A stretch of 64,000 bases of DNA from Capillidium heterosporum (GCA_016630905.1 WBMQ01000014.1:620001-684000); one strand, 5' to 3'; shown: positions 33,419 through 46,065, counted from the stretch's first letter. Program-made: numbers and translations. The notes: a model not told the origin generated them from the sequence alone.

Positions 33419-34095
33419 TTAGGAAGCTGAACTCTTACTACCTTGTATATATACCCCTTTAATTGTAAGTAGCTCGAAAGTTGTCAATTTATATATTTCA
33501 ACTGCCTCCACTATGTCCTCTCTAGTTTGATAGTTCTTTGTCTCCAACAGGTAAGTTAGATATCTATTGATAATTTTGGGTGTCTTGCGATGGCACTCTA
33601 AGTCGATGTACTGGAGGGTGAGTACAAGATAGTTGGTAAAGAATTGATATAAGGAATATAAAGTTGATCCTTACTCTAATGCTTTCAATGGTTTTGGATA
33701 TTTTTTCATTTTCATAGATACCATCTAGGTTGGCCATGTCATTTTTGGAGTTGGCTTGCGATTTTATAGATTCCTTAGGATCAATCGTCTTTATCTTTTC
33801 AAAGCCAAAGTGGGTGATAGATATGGCTAGCTCTTGTTCAGAGGGATTAGTTTTCTTCTTAAGCCTATTTATGGTATCGTATATTCTGATGTCTAGAAGG
33901 CTTGAACTAAAAATAAAATTTTGGCCAAGTATCTCTGTAATAATAAATAGAAACGAATATTGGCTCTGTCTTTACTTTAATATCCTCTTTGTTAAACTCT
34001 ACGCTCTTGATAGTAGATTTATTAATTTCCGAATGCTTTTCTAAGGTCGTTACTATCTTGTTGTCTTTCAATTTCTTTGCTGAGTTTTTCTTAGC
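33419..34095 (-). CDS. Possible RNA polymerase III subunit RPC9/C17-like gene, exons partly resolved
   Basis: Three exons fit in frame: 33976-34095 (N-terminal part, no ATG found, so an upstream exon is likely missing), 33675-33932 and 33419-33610; introns 43 and 64 nt. The middle exon starts ILGQNFIFSSSLLDIRIYDT followed by INRLKKK, comparable to the start of RPC9 (K.L....a.LS.yEv...L..l). The last exon has RKTPKIINRYLTYLLETKNY and YKLTTFELLTIKG, comparable to the family's C-terminal HRDC-like helices (yL......t.......l..y.Lt..E.l.i.n.rP). Splicing from 33443 to an exon beginning RPSVIV near 33380 would restore the 'RP' motif, but that segment is poorly conserved. Resemblance is to segment order, not strong identity; the gene could be decaying. 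Antisense frames here are shadows. Confidence 0.35.
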
Positions 34096-34101
34096 TTCCA
34101 A

Positions 34102-34515
34102 TCTTTCCAGTCAGCACTTTTATGAATTTGATAGTTACGTAATAATCCAATATTATGCTAAATCCTGCAAATTAAGTAGTTGCTTTTGTCTTTTCTACAT
34201 AATTTCCTCATTAGGAATTCCAGTTTATGATGAAAATCTAGTTGATAATCGAAAGCCAATTTCTTTTGTTCTAAATTAATTGAGATTTATAATAATAGTT
34301 TATAGAAATATTACACAACTAATTAAGAACGAATCAACAGCCTTGAAAATTCTACAGGTCTGCAAATGATTTAGAAACCTAAACTATGATTTGTCAATAG
34401 CTGCATGCATAATGAGCATTAGGGCAAAAAATTTCGAGATTCAGCAACAAAAACAACCTGAATTACTTTAACTCGATATATTACAAGCCTTCAAATAAAT
34501 ATTTCTTCAACCATT
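34102..34515. other. Intergenic
   Basis: Between the divergent RPC9-like gene and QNG1. May contain the missing first exon of the former (an ATG AGG AAA TTA frame near 34215, minus strand). Otherwise nothing seen. Confidence 0.35.
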
Positions 34516-35739
34516 ATGACAAGCGAGATAGAGTACATTCCAAAACCAAAATTGCCACCAAACCAAGAGTTCAGCTGTTCAAATCAAGTCTTAGAAGATG
34601 CAGCGTTTGTAGCACAGGTATTTTATATTTAATTTTATTTCTAAATTTGGCAAATTTGCAGAATGCTGAACAGGTAACTATTGACGACAAAGGAGTAGAA
34701 GAAATTGTAGAGACTATTTTACAAAGCTTAGAAATTGGATGTCAATTCAACTACAGCCAATGGACTCAGCAACCTTTAAACCCAAAGCTATGCCAAGGAC
34801 AAGATTTCTGTATGAATTGGTAGCTACTCTTTATACTTTGAGATTTATTTTTAAGTGTAGGATATTTTTAGTCGACTGTTTGAACTTTTCATTTTGGTCC
34901 GATAAAGTCGATCCCTCAACTGGACTGGAGGCAAAGTATCAGGTAGAGTATAAAGGTAGCACTTACACAGGGTATTGGACGTTACCAGCTGTTATAAACC
35001 GAGCTATCGACAATGGAATCGACTTGACCGACTATAGCGTCATTCTCAGTTTGAAGGATGAAGAACTTGTAGATATCTTTAAAAGTGAATCGGGAATAAT
35101 CAAGCTCCCACCCTTAGTAGATGTTCGAGTTAAAATCATGAAAGAAGCTGCAAAGATAATGATCGATGAGTTCCAAGGTAAAGTTAAAAATATGGTGGCT
35201 GCCGCCGACAGTAGTGCTTTGAAGCTTATGGACTTGATCGTCAGTAACTTCCCATCGTTCCGAGATTACTATGAGTACCAAGGGCGAACTGTTAAAATTT
35301 ACAAGAGAGTCCAGATATTTATAGCTGACTTGTGGGCGTGCTTCCAAGGTACTGATGTTATTGATTTCAAAGATATCGGTGAGATTACCATGTTTGCCGA
35401 TTACCGGTACGTTTTTGCTACAATCTTTTACTAACTTATATCTATTAACTATCTAGTGTACCTCAAGTCCTAAACTTTATGGGGGCTTTGAACTACAAGC
35501 CAAAACTTCAAAAACTCATAAACGACAAAATAGAACTAGAGAACGGGTGTAAGTATGAAGTTGAGCTGCGAGCTGGATCCATCTGGGTTGTCGAACTGGT
35601 GAAGCGTCAGCTTCATAAACTTGGTAGGTTGGAGTTCAACCCCATACTTATCGACTTTTACCTCTGGGAATATGCCAAGTTTCACTGGGAAAAGTTGAAG
35701 GAAATTGAGATTCATAGAACTAGAACGTACTTCTACTAA
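34516..35739 (+). CDS. QNG1: Queuosine-salvage 5'-nucleotide N-glycosylase (Qng1, DUF2419), 4 exons
   Basis: Releases queuine from queuosine 5'-phosphate so that it can be put back into the wobble position of tRNAs for Asp, Asn, His and Tyr. Exons 34516-34617, 34662-34819, 34861-35406 and 35457-35739; 1089 nt, 362 residues, the family's usual size. Family blocks in order are NYSQWTQQPLNPK, NWIFLVDCLNFSFWSDK (made by the 41-nt intron 2), YTGYWTLPAVINRAIDNGI, IFKSE, LMDLIVSNFPSFRD, KIYKRVQIFIADLWACFQG, ITMFADYRVPQVLNFMGALN, ENGCKYEVELRAGSIWVVEL. The acceptor TGTAG at 34860 and the donor at 34820 are chosen because only they restore the NWIFLVD block. Absent from S. cerevisiae but found in many other fungi, which helps place the organism. 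Confidence 0.93.
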
Positions 35740-36214
35740 TAGGATTTAGATCGAGAGGGTATGTACACTTTTAGACCACTAATATAATAAAGTCGATGTT
35801 TTTTATTTTTATTTTTCAGACCTTCTTTTAATACTTTATTTAAGCAAGATTTTCCAAGAATCTAGCTATGCTTCAGTATAATTTTTATAAAAAGGCTAAC
35901 AATGAATGTATAGTTTTTATTTTGACGTATCGACACTATACTATTCCCTTAATATCAATAACAAAGTTAGCAGAAATATATTCTATTATAGTATATTAGT
36001 GTCTTATTATAGAGATATACTAGCTTTCTTATCATATATATCTTGTGGATTTAAATGGAAATAATACAGACGATGTAAATAGAAATTAGTATAAATATTC
36101 CATTTTTGATATATCAAAACCAATATAGTAGTAATTTTTAAATAAATTTTATTACACTCTTCAATTGCTTTAATATAACTCACTATCATGTTTCACAATC
36201 AATTTTCTTATAAG
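35740..36214. other. Intergenic between convergent genes
   Basis: 3' flanks of QNG1 (+) and of the zinc-cluster pseudogene (-). AT-rich, nothing else seen. Confidence 0.45.
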
Positions 36215-37933
36215 TTAAAGATATAATCGAGCCTCCGAAATGAAGCACGGTACCTTCTGCAATGTATTCAAGTTTTTAAGACTACTTATCAAGAGTAGTT
36301 TAGCTTTAACCCTATGAAGGTTGTAGCTATCGATCAAAAAATTAATGGGTCTAAAGGTGGCATACACTCGAATCCTGTAGAACAGATGATTTTCCAATAC
36401 TGAGTTGTGGATCAAGATTTTTTGACAGAGGTCCCTACACAGATCTAGCTCTTCCATGCTAGGTTGGCATTTCTTGGAAGGATATTCGTCGCTACTAAAT
36501 ACTAGATCTTTACTTTGAATTGAGGTGGTGTAGTCGTACAAATGGCTGGTGGAAAGGATTAACTGGTTTGATCCCAATTGAAGTAACATCGCTGAAATTA
36601 GTATATCAATTTGCCTCTCCTAGTACAATAGCTCTTTAACTTGTAAAGTTCCACCAAGCTGTCCATCAGTATCTCTTTAAATTGGTCTCTAAGCTTCATG
36701 ATATAGTGAGCAACGTTGGGTATAGATATTTGTATATCTTTTCTGGTATAAGTGACATGATACAAGTACTGAAGTTTATGAAAGATAAAGCTGTTATTGT
36801 ATCGAAAAGCACCTATTATCGCCAATACGGTTTCTTCTAACTTGTCGTACATCCTTTTGATGTTAAGATTTTGGAGAGTAAAGACGCTCCTTATAAAGGA
36901 TTTGAGATTCCATTTGTAATGATGGTCATTTAGCATCATATGGATATCGGAAGTAACTCCAAGAGTGACAATACAGGTAAAATCTAGGTACCTTTCGAAC
37001 ATCTTCTCTCTATTCAACTTAGATTTGAAAGGATTTAGATGTAGGCCTAATTGATAAGTAAGAGCTGCTATATTGTTTGATAGGTAAGTTGGTAGAGTAC
37101 TCGTGTTGCTTTAACCCCTCGTTTAAGATGCACGAGATTTGAATTAGAGATAGTGTTGGTTTAAATAACTGCTTTTTGATCTCCTTCTCTAAGTATACTT
37201 TCACATTGTTTGCCAAGGCATTTAACAAATCGATAGGATCTAGGAAAGTTGCACCACATAGCCAGACTGCAAATTTAAGGTAAAGTGGTCTCTCAATAGA
37301 AAAGAAGCTGGACTTTGTAAATAAGGGAAAGTAGGAGTTGTGATGCTTGAAAAAGGCGTCAATGGCTTTCGCATAAATATGAAGGAATTCTAAAATCTGC
37401 AGGCTGAGGTCCAGCTTAAGTACTGGCCCTTCAATCGACTTCTCCACGAATCCAGTACCTTGTAAAAGCCAACAGATCTTCCCATTCAAAATTGGATATA
37501 GTTAACTTATGTCCATTCATTAATCTTAGGACGAACGAAGGCAGTTTAAACTTGTGTATCTTAAATTTGGTGAATTTGAGTTTAGAGCGGTAGGATGTCA
37601 AAACTTTGGTGGTGATGAAGTTGATATTTTTAAACGTATTATGCTTAGGATTGTAACATCTTACTCTTCTAATTGAACTACCTTTTGATTTTACTTTCGT
37701 GTTTAGTTTCTTATCGGTTATATTAACTTCTAAAATAGTTGTCTGGGTGAAAAAATGGAAGCTGTTGGCGCTTAGCTGGCTTTAAGTTGTTGCAATGTAG
37801 CGCATTGCATCCTTTTGGAAGTACACGTTCCACATGGAGACAATATATAACACTTCTTCCTGGTGAAATGAAAATCGTCACAAACTTGTTGTTTATATGC
37901 TGTTTTATCTTTCAAGTTACTACTATCCATCAT
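36215..37933 (-). pseudogene. Zn2Cys6 transcription factor, degraded copy
   Basis: Collinear with the factor at 42493-44325. The start (MDSSNLKDKTAYKQQVC) and zinc-cluster region at 37802-37882 are recognisable, but the second cysteine has become Phe (CDDFHFTRKKC against CDYCHRLRKKC). A stop follows soon after. Further downstream AVWLCGATFLDPIDLLNAL and TYQLGLHLNPFKSKL lie in different frames (shift near 37085, equivalent to +1), followed by a deletion and a second shift near 36600 before LLQLGSNQLILSTSHLYDY. At least three lesions plus a missing zinc ligand make this a pseudogene of the host's own regulator. Parts of the middle homology region of fungal zinc-cluster factors remain clear. Confidence 0.8.
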
Positions 37934-40217
37934 CGTTCATTAAATTTTGGATCCGTGCGATCGTATTTATAGCTTGTAAGATATTTGGATATACTAAATA
38001 GGGGGATTTAGTAGGTTAGAAAGGCAATGAGTTGAAGATAAGTAGATGGTTAATATATGGTGGCAAAATCTAGACAGTTCTCCAAGATTTATATAGAAAA
38101 TTACTTGTATGGTAGGTTAACATAGAACATGCAGATTAATTGGTTGCAGTCTATATATTCTTATAGAATGTGAAGGCTATTTGTTCCGTCCAAGAAAACT
38201 TGAAGCCAGATCATAATGGAAAACTAAGGCTACACTATAATAAATATATAGTTAATGTATATACTTAGTTTTCTATAGATTTTTCGATACCAACATCTCA
38301 TCAAAGCAAAAGAAACTACCAATTGAAATCAGTTTCATTTGAAGTTCGATACATTTATTGGACTTTTTGAAAATGAAGCAAAAGCTGATTCAAGTAATAT
38401 ATATGGTTATATAGCGAATGAGCCTAGAAATAATCTGTATATTGGTGAATGTTCCTCAAAAAATGAAGTTTTGCGATGCTATAGGTCTGAGTCTGTTACC
38501 GTCTGTAGAATTCTATTATGGCTCAATTTTATCTGATTTCAATATTTGAAGAATAAATTTGCATCTAAATACCTACAGTTTAGTCAGTAATCCATCACAT
38601 ATATATCTTTCAATATATATAGAGCAATTTCTGCTTCAATATAGCGCTCATACGCCTTTTTAAAACTACCTTGAGTGAAACTATTCCAAAAGTTTCTAAA
38701 TGTAACCTGGAAAGCTTTTGAAGTGGCAATATTTCAATAGAAAATTTCATCGACAATTCCAAGCAATCAATTTAATATATGTATCTCTTTAGGAAATTAA
38801 TTTAAGCAGCGCTATGTAAGATCATCTCCAAATATATTAGTAAATGGATAGGTTGGAATTAAAATCGTATCGTAAGTTCCTAATACAAGTTTTTAAGTAT
38901 TACAACATCAATGTCTATCAGGAACCAATCTAAGTCTTCGGCTCAATTAGTTGTGATTTCCAACTACTTTAAATTGGTTATATCGGCCAGCAGTCCAACT
39001 ATTTAAGTCAAGCTGAATATATGAAAAGTCCATTTAGTATGATTTAGGGATTTTATTATCTGTAGTTGTTTTTGAATAAAAAACTTATGGAATTGCTGGT
39101 TAGTAACAGGGAGCAAAATTGATTTTAAAGCCATGTTAGAATACTATATAAGATGTCCTATAAACCAGCATTTATACAGGAAAATATTGATATAGAGCTC
39201 TATACTTGGATGTAAACCAGTCAGGTTGAGTAAACATTTTTCAAAGGATACTTATCACTATTGACAACTAATGTTTAGCTAACAGTTGGATTAATATAAT
39301 TGTGGAAGTTATCTGCAAAAGTAAGCAGTCGATCGCATATGGATTGCAAATATACCACCGGAATCAATATATATTCCAAACCAAATGAAATCCCTCCTAA
39401 TACAGTAGTTAGTCAACCTTTATAGCATTGGTATCTGATATTCAATACCCAAAAGACATGACAAAGTGTAAACTTCAGCCTATTATATGGTGCTAAGTAA
39501 GCTATCAGATATTGGTTATCAAAGGACTAAAGTTGATCGATTCGAACTAGAGATACAGTAAAGGTTTGCTATAAGAATGACTTTCTATAGGAAGGAAATT
39601 GCAGTCTAAATTATAATGGATTTTTATTGATACTCTCTGCTTTTTTTATTAGAACCTTGGAAACAATATTTTTTATAAATATACCATATCATACCTTCCT
39701 ACAACAAGTAATGGCTGTATACTCTACAAAAAATAATCGAATTTAAAGGTATGTTGGTATAGCTCAATAACCATCGCTCAAGAATCTATTATGTAATATA
39801 AACCGTAATTTGTATTATTGGATTGTAGATTTGTGCGATAAAGTATTTATAAGCTGTACCAATATAGTAGATCACATTGAAAATGCCAATTTTTTAAAAA
39901 CTAATGTGCAAAAAGCCGAGCTTCACTAGTTTTCAATCAGAGCTTCGGTTGAACTTCGCTTCCAAGTTTACGCACTGTTTGAATAGCGAGTCATAACTTA
40001 GGAACTAGTGCAGTTGAAGTTAATGATTGGTTTAAATCCCTGGTACAATCGGAATCAATGTCATCAGATTCAAAAAATTAAAGTCCAGTTTAATGAACTC
40101 ACAAACTTCAAGGTTACAGAAGATCAAGGTTGGTTTTATGCAGTGGGTATAGAAAACTTGGTAATAAGAGATTAGAAGCACTACAGAAATCAACACTGAA
40201 CAAACGAAACAATTAAA
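37934..40217. other. Gene-free spacer, 2.3 kb
   Basis: AT-rich. Contains one TATATAAG preceded by a sequence like that of the array B TATA sites (about 39150), but no micro-ORF at the expected distance. The 65-codon frame at 38339-38536 has no support. The right end is the promoter of the ADCK-like gene. Confidence 0.4.
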
Positions 40218-42134
40218 ATGAAGTACCTAAGCCAACTGAATAACTACCAAGTATCGAAACTACTGGGTAAGGATTTACTTCAAAGGTTTCCAAAATATAG
40301 GGCAAACGTTACGACGCATCACCCAACATTCAAAAGGTTCTACACTGAAAGTACAAGTTCATCAGCCAAATCGAAGACCAACGACTCTAGTAAATTTTAT
40401 AGCCCAAGGTTCCGACACTTTTTAGCTGGGTTTACCTTACTTTCAGCTGGTAGTTACCTAGCCTACCCCGACCAATTCGACTTTTACTTCCATGGTTTCA
40501 ATCGAGGAGTAGTAGCTGGTATGACGGGGCTTATGGTGATTTTAGACTACAAGTTGAACTGGCCCTCTGATGAAAACCTTGATAACCCTGAAGCTATCAA
40601 AAAGGTGGAAGAACTGAAGAAATTGATTCACCAACGATCAGCAAATCGAACTTTGGAGGCCATGCGATTCAACGGTGGAGTCTACATAAAGTTTGGCCAG
40701 CACCTATCAGCTTTAGGCTACATTTTACCTAAAGAGTGGTGTGAAACTATGCGACCACTGCACGATGCTTGCCCTTCAACATCAATAGAAGATATCAACA
40801 AACTCCTCGAGCTCGAACTAGGGCTGCAGCTGGACCAGTTATTTTCGTCCTTTGACCCTGAACCAATAGGTACTGCCTCTATTGCTCAAGTCCACAGAGC
40901 CGTTCTCAAGTCCAATGGAAAGGGGGTGGCGGTCAAAGTCCAGCACCCCAAAGTACATCGCTTTTGCCCAGTTGGATCTGGAGACGACAACTGCTATTGT
41001 AGGTCTAGCCAAGTGGGTGCTACCCCAATTCCAATTCGACTGGCTGGCTGAGGAAATGAACCGTAACATGCCCTGCGAGATGAACTTTCAGTTAGAAGGG
41101 GCTAACGCCGATAGACTGCAAGCCAACTTTGTCGGCAGTAAGTACTGCCATCAAGGTACCTGAAGTCTACTGGGCTACTGAGAAGGTCATCTGCATGGAA
41201 TGTAAGTTGTTATTTAAGTTATTGTATTCATAGCTTTTAGTTATTGATGGTGTCAAGCTGAACGATCACGCATACTTTGAGAAGCATAAGATCGACCCCA
41301 ACGCCGTTTCTAGGGAGATCACCAAGATATTTTCCGAAATGATTTACGGACATGGGTAATTATATGTTTAGCATACATTTTATTAACCTATTCTGCATTT
41401 ATATTATAGCTTTGTTCATTGTGATGCACGTAAGATTCTCTTAATCAATCCTCATTAACCAAAATTTTAAAGATCCCGGTAACTTGATGGTGCGTCGACG
41501 GGATACCTACCCCTACTTTGAGGTTGTAGTGTTGGATCATGGATTGTATCGCGAGCTATCACCTCAATTCCGCTACCAGTACGCCAAGCTATGGCTCAGT
41601 ATCATTGATCAGGATCGAGCTGGCATCGAAGCTAGCAGTCTGGCGTTGGGTGGTGATGCATCCACTTACAAGCTGATTGCCTCAATTTTAACTGGACGTA
41701 CCTGGGACGCCATGAAATCCTCTGACTTCCAGTCAACCACCATAAGCGAGCGGGAAGTTGAAGCGATCCAAGGTAAGATTATGGACATGCTGCCCGACAT
41801 CGCTACTTTGCTGTCCAAGGTACCCCGCGAGCTCATCTTCCTGTTCAAGACCCAGGATTTACTCAAATTGGTACACGCCGACCTTAATGCCACTCAGGAT
41901 CAGAAAGTCCAGTACTTGATCATGGCTAGGTACTGCAGTCAGTTGGTCTACCGTCACCAGCGTCGTTTACACATCAAGGAGATTGAGGATGGTGGTTTCA
42001 GTAGATGGCTACCAGCCATTAGAGATGTCTTCTTTGATTGGGTACGTTACTGGTACCGTAGGGCTACCCTCAAGGTCTACACTTGGGCTCTACCGCTGCT
42101 TCCTTACTTCGAACCCAGGAAGATTACGCTATAG
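40218..42134 (+). CDS. ADCK1/Mcp2-type mitochondrial kinase-like protein (UbiB family) with two +1 frame breaks
   Basis: UbiB-family atypical kinase of the inner mitochondrial membrane, linked in yeast to coenzyme Q distribution and lipid balance. Segments 40218-41201, 41241-41355, 41410-41429 and 41473-42134; introns 39, 54 and 43 nt. Present in order: basic presequence, a hydrophobic segment FLAGFTLLSAGSYLAYP, KFGQ in GGVYIKFGQHLSALG, the nucleotide loop PIGTASIAQVHRA, VAVKVQHP, WLAEEMNRNMPCEMNF, IKVPEVYWATEKVICMEF, the catalytic HCDAHPGNL and the metal-binding LDHGLYRELS. GTAS in place of AAAS suits the ADCK1/Mcp2 branch. The frame shifts by +1 near 40950-40965 and again by +1 near 41131-41150; exons sum to 1781 nt (3n+2), as two extra bases require. 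Both sides are well conserved. Base errors, recent loss, or recoding are possible. Confidence 0.8.
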
Positions 42135-42492
42135 GGTACCTCTTTGAAATAGGTTGGATTTGGGCTATTCCCTAGAGATTTGGTAAAGCTAGAGATAACA
42201 GTTCTGGATAATTAAATAGGTTGTTTTGAATACATTTTTTTTCTAAAAAGTTTATCTACTGATGATTAAAGTTTCTATTGGATGGATAGAGCTAATCGGA
42301 TTATAACCAATATTTAGTTAACTACTTACATCAAGTGATGATTTAAAGTTTAAATCAGTTAAAATATATCGTACTATAATATACTTATAAACTATCTACA
42401 TATTTAGTTTTCAAAGCTTATGTAAGATAGTTATTACAATAGAAATACTAAATTAATCTGCAGTCAGGGCCTTTATTAAATTTATACATACA
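42135..42492. other. Intergenic between convergent genes
   Basis: 3' flanks of the ADCK-like gene (+) and the zinc-cluster factor (-). Nothing else seen. Confidence 0.5.
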
Positions 42493-44325
42493 TCATTTTC
42501 CAACAGGTAAATCGATGCCATACTTGACCAACATCTTCTTCACCATCAGCAAGCAGAGCGACGAGCTAACCGACAACGCCGATATTCTCTTTATATTTTC
42601 CAAGTTCCCAATCCCAACAGCTATGAGAGGCAGAGCTTCTTTGTCGTGTAGATGGTAAGTTTGGATCAAGACATTCAAAGCTCGAAATACGGCGAAGCTA
42701 CGTATTTTATAAAACAACTTGTCATCCATTTTGGCATCGTGGCAAAAGATCTTAGTGCAGTAGTCTCTAACATACTTCAACTCTTCACTGTCGATCTGAT
42801 ACTGCAATACATATTGATACCTCTCACCAGTCGCACTTAATTTTGATGTAGATAAAGAGTTATAAGACTTGAAGTTGGTGGTGTAGAAGGCCAGTTGATC
42901 AGATCCCGATTGGATTATAGCTGCAGTTATCATATACTCCACCTTGATTTGCAACTCGTCGAAACCTAAACTGCGACACAGCTCCTTAAGCTTGTAGAAT
43001 TCGATCAACGTATCCATGAGTACCTTCTTGAATCTTGTCTTGAGATTGTCGATGAACTGCCTCACGTCGATGTTGGAAAGCTGATCATGCTTGTCGTTCC
43101 ATATCAAGTTGAAGATGTACTGTAATCGGTGATGTATAAAGCTACTATTATACCGAAAGTCGCTTATTATCAGAAAACTGTTGGTTTCTAGCCGCTCCAT
43201 GAGGTTTATATCTTTGGATGGGTGTATATTGTGAGAAATTTTCGAAAGTTTGATTGATAGTGATCGTCGTTAATTAATATGTGGGTACTCGAAGCCACGT
43301 AGCAAGTTAGTGCCAAGGAGAAGGCTAGATGTCGTTCTATACAGACATCTCTACTTATGATAGAGCTGTGTACGTGTAGATGCAACCCTAGTTGGTAAAC
43401 CAGTGCCAATATACTGTTGAATAGGTATGCTGGAGGCGAGTACCTATGTCCACTCAAGCCACAGCTACATATACATAATGTCTGTGTGAGAGCCAAGCTC
43501 GGTCTATTCAAATTTGTCCTTATGGCATCTTCCAAATAGTCTTTGATGGAGAACGCAAGTGATTCTACTGTATCGCTCTTATCTAGGAAAGGAAGCACCA
43601 CATAACCAAACGGCGCATTTCAAGAAATTGGGTCGTTCCTTGATCAAGAATTTTGTCTTTGTAAATAGAGGAAAGAACGCGTTGTGATGCTTGAAGAAGG
43701 CATCCAGGCCTTTGCTATAGATATCGAAGTGGAGCTCGAAAAGTTGGAAGATAGGATCGAGCTGAGATAATGCACGAATGCTTTGACTTGGGATTAAACC
43801 GATGCTCCTGAAGAAGTTGTATGAGCACAGTATGGGTTTTGTCTTGAATAGTGCCAGCAGATCCTCCCATTCAAAAATTGGTGTTATCAATCCCCGGCTC
43901 GGGATCAATCCAAGTATTATGGAAGGCATCTTGAACTTGGGTATCTTTAGATTTGTAAAATGTGTTTTCGGCCTATAGGTTGCCAAGCTGCTGATTGCAG
44001 TATACTTTGCAACTTTCTGTTGAATTCGAGCTAGACGCTTAGCATCTTTATCTTTGGTAGTCGGTGGTTCTATTATAACGTCTACAGCTGTCAAATCCTT
44101 GGACTGTTGGGTGATGTTCATTATAAAGGTCTGCTTCAAGAAATGGTCGTTGTCCCGCATACTCCTTTTGACCTTCAACTTGCGGTTAACGGTGCATTCC
44201 AAACCTTTGGCCGTACAGCGCTGGCAGGGGTACTTTTTATCGCATTTCTTCCGTAACCGGTGGCAATAGTCGCATATCTGTCGCGTGTGGTACAGGCCAC
44301 TGATCAGGTTGAATTCAGTGCTCAT
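42493..44325 (-). pseudogene. Zn2Cys6 transcription factor, nearly complete but frame-broken
   Basis: ATG at 44323-44325. The zinc cluster is perfect: CDYCHRLRKKC, KKYPCQRC and TAKGLEC (CX2CX6CX5CX2CX6C) at about residues 18-44, followed by a basic linker. The fungal factor middle homology region follows: HHNAFFPLFTKTKFLIKERP, FLKCAVWLCGASF. By comparison with the copy at 36215-37933 the frame shifts by +1 near 43595 (one extra base in TGCTTCCTTTCCTAGAT) and by -1 near 43205-43230; the region's total length is again a multiple of three. The C-terminal part from MERLETNSFLIISDF to GIDLPVGK is open. Either a recently lost gene or one affected by base errors; its DNA-binding domain is unaffected. 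No neighbouring pathway suggests a target. Confidence 0.75.
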
Positions 44326-46065
44326 ATAAAAGCTAAAAGAAAGATGTCCTTATCACCAACTCTTCGATCCCATATTAAATAGCATCCAAGTTTACCCTCA
44401 CTTTATATTCTTCATAGTTTAAGCTCAAGTTAGTATTGAATATGATTGGGCAGGTTTGTTTGCATTTGATGTTTGACTTCTATCAGACATGGATTCCAAT
44501 TATTAGATAAAGGTGGAAACTCCAGTCAAGCCGGTACAGAATTTTTCTAAGCTGATGATTTGGTAAAATTGCACAAATATGGCAACTATTCTCGACTTTT
44601 ACTTGAAGAAATTGAGGTAGTGGATGATTAATTTGGACCTCGGCAATAAACAAACGATCACAGAATGGAAGGATTTGTATGGTACCGTCGTGAATTAAAA
44701 GCCAACGTACCACAAGCTTTTAGCTTTACTAGTTTGAGCTCTTGAATTCTGCAGAGATTGCTGGAATCCAATAAAGCAAACGATCCATTTCCAACTCCAG
44801 ACTTTCAAGTCAAAAGACTATGGGCCTATACTTATGGAGTAAATCCACTCTACATTTTTTAGACTTGGTGGATCTGTTGGTTAGGAAAATTTAGCCAGGT
44901 TCATATTTGTAGACACAGTTTTTGAATTTAGTTGACATCCTCACCAGCTTTTAGGCCAAATTTGATAAATTCGGCAGCTAATTTTTGTGGGTTGACCTTC
45001 AAGGCTGGGGGTACTTGAGATGAGTTTATCCAACCATAACTATGAGCCAACTTCAAAGCTCATAGGTATTGGTATAAATGTATCGTTAATCCTCTTATAT
45101 GCTGGGAATCTTAGGGTATCTTTATTGGTGTCATCTCAACCTTTATTTAAATAATTTTCATCAAATCAATATAAAATAAAGCTAAATGAAATTTACAAGT
45201 TAGCTAAAGTTCTGTATCTTTTCAACGAAGGATTATAGCGCAATTCAGAGCTGGTATTAGTCCGTTGATATCGAAGCTCTCAAACTTGTAAGCACCTTAA
45301 TGATAATGTAAATAAACAAGTATCCAAATCTAGGCATTAAATGGCAGTCAAAGCCACTTCAAATAACCACTATTCTTATAGAAATCACTTGGCCGTATAA
45401 ATCTGTATTATTTTAATTCCCTCTTACAAAAGCAACTTTTAAATTCTTATATTACATAAGTGGCAACACCAACGACTTTAGCACTGGCCTTAAAGCGGGT
45501 TTGATAAATATACATATATTTTGTTTTACTAGTAGGCATCATATCTGGAATATCTGTGTAGTTTGGTGCACAATAATGGAATATGGATTTACAAGTGATA
45601 CGATTTAATGTAGCTTAATATATACAACATAGCTACTGAACTCCACCCAGTAGTATATTTTCCGATGGCTTCGTTATCTGCGGTATTCTTTATGTATGGC
45701 TTTCATAATTAAAATTTTATATTTTGCAGGTGTACTCGAACTTTTACCTACGCCATCCTGTAAACAGGTGATGCCACGACCCGACCTTAATTTAATGAGT
45801 ATCGGTTGATGGAAGTCAACGACTCGTAATTATAAATATGAGTGTAGTTAACTATATATATCTACTAATACCATTCCTAAAATATTTTTAAAGTAGATAT
45901 GACCGAAGATTTTGGACTATCAAACGTAATTTTCAGTTGGAAAATTTTCCAAACGTTAATCTTTATAGAATCGGTGACATCACCGTAATAAAAACTACCT
46001 TTACTGAAAAGTTGGTTTTCTTTGTTAGTTTGAATCTAACTACATCAACTAAACATTTCAACTAT
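44326..46065. other. Gene-free spacer, 1.7 kb
   Basis: Contains the divergent promoters of the zinc-cluster factor and the lipase. The short frame at 44483-44713 has no support. About 44.55-44.95 kb has phrases similar to repeat arrays A/B (for example TTTGGTAAAATTGCACAAATATGG) but no micro-ORF. Confidence 0.4.

Noticed and set aside
33730-34279. Two plus-strand frames of about 100 codons
   Set aside because: Antisense to the RPC9-like exons, low complexity, no family features.
39150-39400. A further unit of array B
   Set aside because: A similar TATA site is present, but no micro-ORF or leader blocks follow at the expected distance.
40954-40972. A 19-nt GT...AG intron to explain the first break in the ADCK-like gene
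   Set aside because: Far shorter than any convincing intron here, and it would remove residues whose number is fixed between HP and DL in the family.
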